Shown piece by piece: positions 9,152-15,135 of a stretch of DNA of 58,769 bases (within the stretch, counting starts at the first letter, position 1; each line of letters opens with the position of its first letter). The stretch comes from Planctomycetota bacterium. Lineage in GTDB: Bacteria > Planctomycetota > UBA8742 > UBA2392. Under the pieces are notes generated by a model. That model had not been told where the DNA came from, made no database searches, and saw only the letters and a list, made by a program, of their open reading frames with translations. Both the position numbers and the translations under genes were made by a program. The stretch is from contig JAGQRH010000024.1 of the NCBI GenBank assembly GCA_020425605.1, forward strand, positions 1 to 58,769, given 5' to 3'.

Positions 9152-9553
9152 CTACTCCGCAGGCTCCAGCTGGCCGCGCTCATCGAAGACAATGTCACGA
9201 TCCGCCTTGTCCTGCCCGCCTTCGGCCTTGTCTGCGCCGAGGCTTTTCAGGCTGAATCCCCTTTCGCGGCGCTCATAGATGTAGGGCTCCTTGAAGCCGT
9301 CCACCGGAACGCGCCCTCCGGGGAAGCTGTCGGCGATCTCGTCGAGAGAGTCGGGGTAGTCTCCGTCGTGATTCACTGACCAGTCCAACAACGCCTTGTG
9401 CAGCTCTGCCATTTCGGTGCGGGTGGTTTCCCACTGCGAAATCGGGATGTTGTTGACGGTCGCGCGCCACGCGATCGCCGCGATGATGCCTAGGATCACG
9501 ATCACGACCATCAATTCAATCAGCGTGAAACCACGCCTGTGCTTTCTAGCCAT
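9152..9553 (-). CDS. gspG: Major pseudopilin, GspG-like (copy 1)
   Basis: This is the first gene of the pseudopilin operon and encodes 133 residues. The leader is very short (MARKHRRG) before FTLIELMVVIVILG, with Glu at +5. The start ATG at 9551-9553 has AGGAG about 6 nt upstream; a start further out lacks such support. It shares the GDYPDSLDEI stretch with the next gene, so the two are probably paralogues from a local duplication. A G+C-rich hairpin (9576-9591, CCCCGG/CCGGGG) lies in the leader about 20 bp upstream of the ATG. It could be a 5' UTR structure or part of the boundary with the preceding gene. Confidence 0.85.
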   Translation of the reverse strand: MARKHRRGFTLIELMVVIVILGIIAAIAWRATVNNIPISQWETTRTEMAELHKALLDWSVNHDGDYPDSLDEIADSFPGGRVPVDGFKEPYIYERRERGFSLKSLGADKAEGGQDKADRDIVFDERGQLEPAE

Positions 9554-9664
9554 TGCAATCTCCTGGGGTTGGGTACCCCGGCGTCCCGGGGCGAGATCCA
9601 ATGGCCGGCCGATGATTGAAACGCGCAGTGACGTCCAGCGTTTGCGTGATTGGCCAAATGCAAA

Positions 9665-9686
9665 GCGGGCGCCTTGCGGCGCCCGC
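9665..9686 (-). terminator. Intrinsic terminator after the deiodinase-like gene
   Basis: GCGGGCGCC (9665-9673) and GGCGCCCGC (9678-9686) form a perfect 9-bp stem with a 4-nt loop. It begins 14 bp after the stop codon of the minus-strand gene at 9700. On the minus strand the stem is followed by TTTGCATTTGG, a short U-rich tract. It separates the selenoprotein transcript from the pseudopilin operon. Confidence 0.75.
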
Positions 9687-9699
9687 CTGAGTCTTGAGC

Positions 9700-10773
9700 C
9701 TACTTCTTGGGCTCGGGGTCGTACTCAGCCAGGCAACTCTTGCCCTTTTCGAAGCCGGCGTCGGTGACTTCCTGGACCACCTTGCCGTCCCGGATGACCT
9801 TCGCCACGCCGTCGCCCGGCAGCCACGCGGAGTACCAGGTTTCAACTCCGTCTTTCTCGACCACTACGCAAGGCAGCTTGAGCTTGCCCACCTTCAATGT
9901 TTCGGTCTTTGCTTTCCCGCGTTTCTCGGGCAGCTCTGGGGTCTTCAGCTCGATGGTGTCGTTGCCGCGTTTGACCTTGTCCTCGCCAACGGGGGCGAAT
10001 GTAACTGTGTCTTCGCCGTACTTGATCCACTCGCCTTCGCGAGTGTCGTAGAGCAGGAGTTGCGGGTCGTCGGCGATGCCGTACGGAGTCAGGTCTCCGG
10101 CCTCTTTCAGCACGGCATAGGCGTCCTTGGTGTCTTCATCGCCGTTCTTCTTGGCCTTGCCGGTGCTGGAAGAAACCCACGACCACTTCTGGGCGATGCG
10201 GCCCTTCGGGTCGATCAGGAAGCCCATGTTCGGCAAGTTGCCCCAGGCCTCCTGCGTGCGGTCGTCCATGGCATCCACGAGCACGGTCCAGTCCTGTTTG
10301 CCTTCTTTCTTCAGGTCCTTGGCGACCTTCTGGCGATCCTTGTAGCTGACGTGCTGATCGATCTTGTGGGCGTTGCCTTTGATCTTCCAGCCGCCCGTGG
10401 GGCTGGCAGCCCGGCGGTTGTCGGGGCCGTCGTCCGGGTGCGCTTCCTTGGTGTAGACGAACAGGAAGGCGACTTTCTCTCCATAGGTCTCTTCAAGCTT
10501 CTTCAGGTCCCCAAACTGGGCGACGCAGGGCGGTCACGTGTAGCTGCCGAACTCAATGAAAACCCAACTGCCGAGCTTGTCTCGCAGGTCGAATTCGTCA
10601 CCTTCGCTATCCTGCAGGTGCATGGCTGGCGCAGACTTGCCGATCGCGAGCCCGGATTGCTTGTGGAAGTCGGTGAACGGGCTACTGCCGCCGCGTTTTT
10701 GTGCGTCGGCCGGGAGTGCTGTCCACAACACAGTGAGCGTGCAAGTAACGCAAAGGGCGAGGTATCGGTACAT
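9700..10773 (-). CDS. Deiodinase-like selenoprotein, in-frame UGA read as Sec at residue 80
   Basis: Two frames of 79 and 277 codons join into one 357-residue protein if the UGA at 10534-10536 encodes selenocysteine. The start ATG at 10771-10773 has GGAG 5 nt upstream. A signal peptide (about residues 1-24) points to export. Residues 33-200 form a thioredoxin-fold domain with the deiodinase site G-S-Y-T-U-P-P-C. The further family motifs VYTKEAHPDDG (106-116) and VDAMDD (166-171) are both downstream of the UGA, so conservation continues through it. I translated the connecting stretch codon by codon and found no other stop. Residues about 200-357 form an extra domain I do not recognise (ETWYSAWLPGDG). 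The substrate is unknown; a thiol/peroxide redox role is more plausible than thyroid hormone deiodination. Confidence 0.88.
10507..10524 (-). promoter_or_regulatory. Candidate bacterial SECIS hairpin
   Basis: In mRNA sense the stem is GUC-(G bulge)-CCC with GGG-GAC, closing the loop AGUUU. Sixteen nucleotides separate the UGA from the loop, and G is the second loop nucleotide. Bacterial SECIS elements recognised by SelB lie within the coding sequence just after the UGA. Their apical loop typically starts about 16-37 nt downstream and has a G in its first two positions. This hairpin fits, although the 6-bp bulged stem is modest. Confidence 0.6.
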
Positions 10774-10832
10774 GACGGCTCCAGGTCTGGTGTGACGATT
10801 GAACCCCTTGCGGCGGTGCAGGTGGCGAAGAA

Positions 10833-11495
10833 TCAGTCTCCGCCAATGAAGTAGGCGATCACAAGCTGGATTGCGAGCGAATAGCGACCCATGGCCGTCA
10901 TGGTTTCCTGCATCGACTGGCCGATCCAGTCGAGCCGCACACCCAGCACGAGGTACGCGAACAACAGCCCGTAGGGAAGGAACAACAGCGCGTAGCCGAC
11001 GCCACGATCCACGTATACGTGCTTGCGCGGCTTTGCCTTCCAGTTCAGGAACACCACAGCGCACACGATTACCAGCGTCGTGGGATACCAGTGCACGAAG
11101 ATCCAGAACGGATGCCCCGGCGGCTGCCAGCCGGTTTGTTCGGTCAGCCCGGGCTGCAGAAAACCCGCAATCATGCAGGCGATGGGCACCAGCACAAACA
11201 GCGCCAGGTTCACGTTTCGGCCGAGCCGTTGCTTGATGCGGTCTTCACCCTTGTTCACGTACAGCCAACCGACAAGGCTCGCAGCGAGCATGGCAGCCAT
11301 TGTGTAGAGAGGAAGGCGTTCGGCTCGTAGCCCGGCCGTTCCGTCCCAACTGTCCGCCGGAATCAGCCAGAGCACGCCGCAAAGAGCCAGCAAGATCAGC
11401 CCGAGCCAGCCAACGTACCAGGCAACGGCCTTGACGGCGTCGTCCACGGCGCGTTTGCGGGCCTTCAGTCTTCGGGCAGATGAGCGCAGCGTCAT
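10833..11495 (-). CDS. Multi-span membrane protein of unknown function
   Basis: This 220-residue protein is not recognised. It has about six hydrophobic segments: WYVGWLGLILLALCGVLW, LPLYTMAAMLAASLVGWLYV, LALFVLVPIACMIAGFL, FWIFVHWYPTTLVIVCAVVF, ALLFLPYGLLFAYLVLGV and a final LAIQLVIAYFIGG. The N-terminus before the first segment is short and basic. The ATG at 11493-11495 is preferred because upstream codons enter a low-quality intergenic stretch. It lies about 95 bp after nuoE and 59 bp before the deiodinase-like gene, all on one strand, so a shared transcript is possible. Its place between respiratory-chain subunits and a redox selenoprotein hints at a membrane partner, but that is inference. 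Confidence 0.7.
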   Translation of the reverse strand: MTLRSSARRLKARKRAVDDAVKAVAWYVGWLGLILLALCGVLWLIPADSWDGTAGLRAERLPLYTMAAMLAASLVGWLYVNKGEDRIKQRLGRNVNLALFVLVPIACMIAGFLQPGLTEQTGWQPPGHPFWIFVHWYPTTLVIVCAVVFLNWKAKPRKHVYVDRGVGYALLFLPYGLLFAYLVLGVRLDWIGQSMQETMTAMGRYSLAIQLVIAYFIGGD

Positions 11496-11544
11496 TCGAT
11501 CTTGGATTCTAGATTTTCGACTTTGGATTGGGCCGGAAATAGGC

Positions 11545-11562
11545 CGGGCCCCGCAGGGCCCG
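11545..11562. other. Perfect G+C-rich hairpin between nuoE and the membrane gene
   Basis: CGGGCCC (11545-11551) and GGGCCCG (11556-11562) form a 7-bp stem with loop CGCA, 27 bp after the nuoE stop. No U-tract follows on the minus strand, so a terminator is uncertain. The flanking AT-richer stretch (11500-11530) contains repeated GGATT/GATTTT words, a style seen in intergenic spacers of some bacteria. Confidence 0.4.
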
Positions 11563-11588
11563 AATCCAGCGTCAACAATCAAGACCCG

Positions 11589-12113
11589 CTAGACGGTGTG
11601 GTGGCGGGCCGGCGACTTGTCGTTGCCGAGGTCTTCGATGATCTCGTCCACCATCTGCAGCGTAAGCCCCTCGTAGTACTCGTCCTGGTTCACCTGCAAG
11701 CACGGGGCCGTGCCGCATGAGCCTAGGCATTCCGCCTTCTTCAGCGTGAACTTACCGTCTGCACTGGTTTCGCCGTTCTTGAGGCCGAGCTTGTTTGCGA
11801 GGTGGTCAAACACGCGCTCGCTGCCGCGCAAGGCGCAGGGCAGGGTGCTGCAGACGTAGACGATGTACTTGCCGTCGGTATCGCGGCGGAAGGTGCTGTA
11901 AAAGCTGACGACGCCCCAGACTTTGGCGGGCGCCATGCCGATGGCCTCTGCCACCTGCTCGCAGACGTGCGGATTAATGAAACCGACTTCGCGCTCCGCG
12001 ATCCGCAGGGCCGTAAGCAATGCGCCGTCCGGCTGCGGAAAGCGCTTGGTGAGGGCCGTGATGGCCTGCATGGTCTCGGGCTTCAAAGTTGTGTTTGCCG
12101 TCTCGGTCGTCAT
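11589..12113 (-). CDS. nuoE: NADH-quinone oxidoreductase subunit E (24-kDa type)
   Basis: This 174-residue protein carries the N1a-type [2Fe-2S] cluster of complex I. The ligands are visible as C88-x4-C93 (CSTLPC) and C129-x3-C133 (CLGSC). The N-terminal helical part includes the usual VWGVVSFYSTF stretch. NuoE normally works with NuoF, the NADH/FMN subunit, at the tip of the peripheral arm. It begins 6 bp after the nuoD stop, so the two form a translationally close pair. No nuoF or nuoG follows here, which is unusual because nuoE is generally next to nuoF. The remaining complex I genes must be elsewhere. Confidence 0.96.
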   Translation of the reverse strand: MTTETANTTLKPETMQAITALTKRFPQPDGALLTALRIAEREVGFINPHVCEQVAEAIGMAPAKVWGVVSFYSTFRRDTDGKYIVYVCSTLPCALRGSERVFDHLANKLGLKNGETSADGKFTLKKAECLGSCGTAPCLQVNQDEYYEGLTLQMVDEIIEDLGNDKSPARHHTV

Positions 12114-12119
12114 AGCTTC

Positions 12120-13343
12120 CTAGCGATCCAACTCGCCTGCGATCACGTTCAGACTGCTCAGGCACGCCACGACGTCGGCGATGTAGCCGCCTTTGATCAT
12201 CTGTGGCATCGCGCCGTAATTGATGTAGCTGGGTGGACGGCAACGCAGGCGGTAGCTGACCGCCGAGCCGTCCGTTTCGATATACCAGCCAAGCTCGCCG
12301 TTCGGACTTTCCGTGCAGCTGTAGATCTTGCCGTTCTTCGGCGTGTGAATCCCGTGGCCCTTCATGATCAGCTTGAAGTGGGTGATCAGCGACTCCATCT
12401 GGGTGTAGACCGCGGCCTTTTCGGGCAGCACGATCTTCCAGTCGTCGATGTTCACGGGCCCGCCCGGCAGGCGGTCGAGGGCCTGGCTGATGATCTTGAC
12501 ACTCTCGCGCATCTCGTTCATGCGCACAAGGAAACGTGCGTAGACGTCGCCCTCGGTGCGGGTGATGACGTCGAAGTCCAACTCATCATAGACCCAGTAG
12601 GGGCGGGCGCGGCGTACGTCGTACTCGACGCCGGTAGCACGCAGCAGCGGTCCGGTAAGGCCGTGGCTGAGTGCATCTTCGGCGTTGATCGCCGCGATGC
12701 CGATGGTGCGATCGAGGAAGATGCGGTTGCGGCTGAGCATCCGCTCAATTTCCTTCAGCGCCAGCGGGAACTCGCGCACGAACTTGCGGCAGCGCGGCAC
12801 GAACTCGCCGGGGACATCGCTCATCATGCCGCCGACGCGGGCGTAGCTGGTGGTCAGGCGCGCACCGGTGACCATCTCGAACAGGTCATACAGCTTCTCA
12901 CGCTCGACGAATGACCAAAGCAGAATCGTGAAGGCCCCAAGGTCCATGGCCTGCAGGCCGCAGCAGATCACGTGGTCGGCAATGCGGGTCAATTCACACA
13001 GGATCACGCGCAGGTGCTGGGCGCGGGGCGTCAGCTCGATATCGAGCAACTCTTCGACGGCGTAAACAAAGCCGAAGTTGTTGCACAGCGGACTCATGTA
13101 ATTCATGCGGTCCGTGGTGCAGACGAACTGATTGAAAGTGTGGTATTCGCCCAGCTTCTCGAAGCCCGTGTGAAGGAAGCCGATTTCGGGGTCGGCCTTG
13201 ACCACGTTCTCACCCAGCAGCTCCATCTTCACGCGGAGCGTGCCGTGGGTCGCCGGGTGCTGCGGGCCGAAATTGATATTCAGCGTCCGCGTCGTGATGT
13301 CTTCGCCGGCGTCGATGTCCGGCCTGTCAACGGTTTGAGCCAT
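12120..13343 (-). CDS. nuoD: NADH-quinone oxidoreductase subunit D (49-kDa type)
   Basis: This 407-residue subunit, homologous to the large subunit of NiFe hydrogenases, forms part of the quinone-binding chamber of complex I. NINFGPQHPATHG near the N-terminus is the family signature, followed by ETDPEIG-like and FLHTGFEKL segments. The C-terminus ends in SLNVIAGELDR, matching the usual DPVFGEVDR-like terminus in position. An ATG at 13341-13343 is chosen over one 15 bp upstream because an AAGGAAGG purine tract lies between them and would serve as the Shine-Dalgarno. It is fully intact and pairs with nuoE downstream, but no nuoA, nuoB or nuoC precedes it. Confidence 0.96.
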   Translation of the reverse strand: MAQTVDRPDIDAGEDITTRTLNINFGPQHPATHGTLRVKMELLGENVVKADPEIGFLHTGFEKLGEYHTFNQFVCTTDRMNYMSPLCNNFGFVYAVEELLDIELTPRAQHLRVILCELTRIADHVICCGLQAMDLGAFTILLWSFVEREKLYDLFEMVTGARLTTSYARVGGMMSDVPGEFVPRCRKFVREFPLALKEIERMLSRNRIFLDRTIGIAAINAEDALSHGLTGPLLRATGVEYDVRRARPYWVYDELDFDVITRTEGDVYARFLVRMNEMRESVKIISQALDRLPGGPVNIDDWKIVLPEKAAVYTQMESLITHFKLIMKGHGIHTPKNGKIYSCTESPNGELGWYIETDGSAVSYRLRCRPPSYINYGAMPQMIKGGYIADVVACLSSLNVIAGELDR

Positions 13344-13460
13344 GGCCTTCCTTAGCATTGCTGCCGCGGCGGAGTCTAGCTTTTCGGGATAGCGGGGCCA
13401 GCATCAAGCGGCGGCCGGCTGCGCCGAAAGTCGCAGGCGCGCAGGCCTTTGAAATGGGCC

Positions 13461-14471
13461 CTAGAGCTCGCGAGACAGGACGAATTCGGCGACTTCATAG
13501 AGAAGGTCGCGCATCTCGCCTTCGGGCAGGACGTCCAGGCCCTTTTTGGCAGCGCTGACGAAAGCGTTTGCCCTTGCGGCCGCGTACTTGAAGCTGCCGG
13601 TCTGGTGCAGCAGTTCCATCAACTCGGCGCGTTTGCCTTCGGCGGCCGCCTTCAGGGCTTGCGCGCGCCCGGCGTCGTTGACGTGGGTAAGGTGATGGAT
13701 CAGGGGCAAAGTCGGCTTGCCCTTCTCGACGTCGCTGCCGAGGGTCTTGCCGACCAGCGATTCCTCGCCGAGCAGATCCAGCAGGTCGTCCATGATCTGG
13801 AACGCACGGCCGAGGTTCATGCCGTAGTCATAGAATGCGCGGCACGTCTTCTCGTTCGCGCCGCTGTAGTGCGCGCCCAGCATGGCGCTGGTGGCGTACA
13901 GCTCGGCTGTCTTGCCCTCGATGATCTCGAAGTACTTGGCCTCGGACAGCTCAAAGTTGTTTCGGTTGTGCACCTGCATGATCTCGCCGAAGCAGGTGCG
14001 GGCCATCGCGCGGCTGAATTCGCGCGCGCCGACGGGCGTTGTGCATTCCAGGCTGATTTCGAAAGCGTGGCTGAAGATATGGTCGCCGAGCAGTACGCTG
14101 ACTTCATTCCCGGCCAGCGCGTTGATGCTGGCGCGTTTGCGCCGAAGCAGCGCGTCGTCGAGAATGTCGTCGTGCACCAGCGTTGCTGTATGCAGCATCT
14201 CGGCCACGACGCCGAGGATGATGTGGTCACGGTCGACGGTACCACAGGCTTTACCTGCCAGCAGCAGAAGCGCCGGGCGCAGCTTCTTGCCTGAGTAGTC
14301 TTCGATGTATTCGAGCAGGTTGGCGATGTATGGATCGTCGCTGGACAGCTCGGTCCGGTACATCTCCTCTACTTGTTTCAACTCGGCCAGGATGGGCGTG
14401 TAGAGGCGCGCGAGGATCGCCTTGGCGGCCTGTGCGGCGGAATCCGGGGCGTTATTGGTGTCTGAACTCAT
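13461..14471 (-). CDS. Polyprenyl diphosphate synthase (trans-isoprenyl, long chain)
   Basis: This 336-residue enzyme condenses isopentenyl diphosphate with allylic diphosphates to make the quinone side chain or a similar polyprenyl product. The first aspartate-rich motif is in LVHDDILDDALLRR and the second in IMDDLLDLLGEE. The GKKLRPALLLLAG region and the Lys of KPTLPLI are also conserved. The size suits the IspB / heptaprenyl-octaprenyl group. Chain length cannot be read safely from the sequence. It follows nuoD after 117 bp on the opposite side of the same-strand cluster, and a quinone role would suit that setting. The upstream region to mobA is short (67 bp), so co-transcription with mobA is plausible. 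Confidence 0.93.
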   Translation of the reverse strand: MSSDTNNAPDSAAQAAKAILARLYTPILAELKQVEEMYRTELSSDDPYIANLLEYIEDYSGKKLRPALLLLAGKACGTVDRDHIILGVVAEMLHTATLVHDDILDDALLRRKRASINALAGNEVSVLLGDHIFSHAFEISLECTTPVGAREFSRAMARTCFGEIMQVHNRNNFELSEAKYFEIIEGKTAELYATSAMLGAHYSGANEKTCRAFYDYGMNLGRAFQIMDDLLDLLGEESLVGKTLGSDVEKGKPTLPLIHHLTHVNDAGRAQALKAAAEGKRAELMELLHQTGSFKYAAARANAFVSAAKKGLDVLPEGEMRDLLYEVAEFVLSREL

Positions 14472-14538
14472 CAGAGCTGCCTCTCGTGGGGTCAGGACGA
14501 TAACACGCGGGGTGGGGGGCTACAACGCGGGGGAGGGC

Positions 14539-15135
14539 TCAGGAATCGCGCTGCGACTCACGTTCGAGGTCGGTCAGCGTGTTCAGATTGGCAAACGCGC
14601 GCTCAAGGGGGGCGAAATCGGAAAGCTCACTTTCGCCCAGTACGCGGTGCGACATCGACGCCCAGCATGGTACCACTTTGTTGGCCGCGTTTTCCAAGGC
14701 TTTACGGACCGCAAGACGTGCCGGGGCGACGTTGAGGGCTGCCACCAGAGGCTCGGGGTGGTCGTTATGCTCCGTCCAGCAGCAGTCGCAGTCGTCGCCA
14801 AGGGCCGCCAGCATGCGCCCAAGCAGCGCAGCGGGAACGTTGGGCAGATCACAGGCCAGCACGATTGCCTGGTTTGCCTGGGTAGCTTCCAGCCCCGCCA
14901 GCACGCCGGCTAATGGCCCACGGCCGTTGAACTGGGCGGCGTCGGGTGCTGCGCGGACGCCTTCGGGCAATGGCATGTCGCGCGTGCCGGAAGCGACAAG
15001 GATCTCGTCGGCCAGTGGCGCGACGAGATCCTTGCTGTGTTCGAGAAGTGTCTTGCCCCGCAGCAGCCTCAGCGGCTTTTCGCCCTGCATGCGGCTGGCC
15101 TGCCCGCCTGCGAGGATGATGGCGCAAACTTGCAC
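14539..15135 (-). CDS. mobA: Molybdenum cofactor guanylyltransferase
   Basis: This 198-residue enzyme transfers GMP from GTP to molybdopterin to form the guanine dinucleotide cofactor used by many Mo/W oxidoreductases. The nucleotide-binding signature IILAGGQASRMQGEKPL is at the N-terminus. LACDLPNVPAALL supplies the metal-binding Asp. The start is GTG (15133-15135), placed directly after the TAA of the upstream gene. A GAGGA Shine-Dalgarno lies inside that gene's last codons, so translation is coupled. Its partner genes moaA or moeA are not nearby. Formate dehydrogenases and related Mo enzymes are common selenium users, but none is visible here. Confidence 0.9.
   Translation of the reverse strand: MQVCAIILAGGQASRMQGEKPLRLLRGKTLLEHSKDLVAPLADEILVASGTRDMPLPEGVRAAPDAAQFNGRGPLAGVLAGLEATQANQAIVLACDLPNVPAALLGRMLAALGDDCDCCWTEHNDHPEPLVAALNVAPARLAVRKALENAANKVVPCWASMSHRVLGESELSDFAPLERAFANLNTLTDLERESQRDS

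Noticed and set aside
10534..10536. Sequencing error or pseudogene explanation for the UGA
   Set aside because: The reading frame does not shift across the UGA, the stop lies at the redox residue, motifs continue after it, and a second UGA in this window behaves the same way.
10833..10835. TGA at the end of the membrane protein as another Sec codon
   Set aside because: Read-through gives a short meaningless peptide across the spacer with no conserved motif.
9694..10854. 386-codon open frame on the plus strand opposite the deiodinase-like gene
   Set aside because: It is a shadow frame: the minus-strand read-through has signal peptide, motifs, Shine-Dalgarno and terminator, while this one has none.
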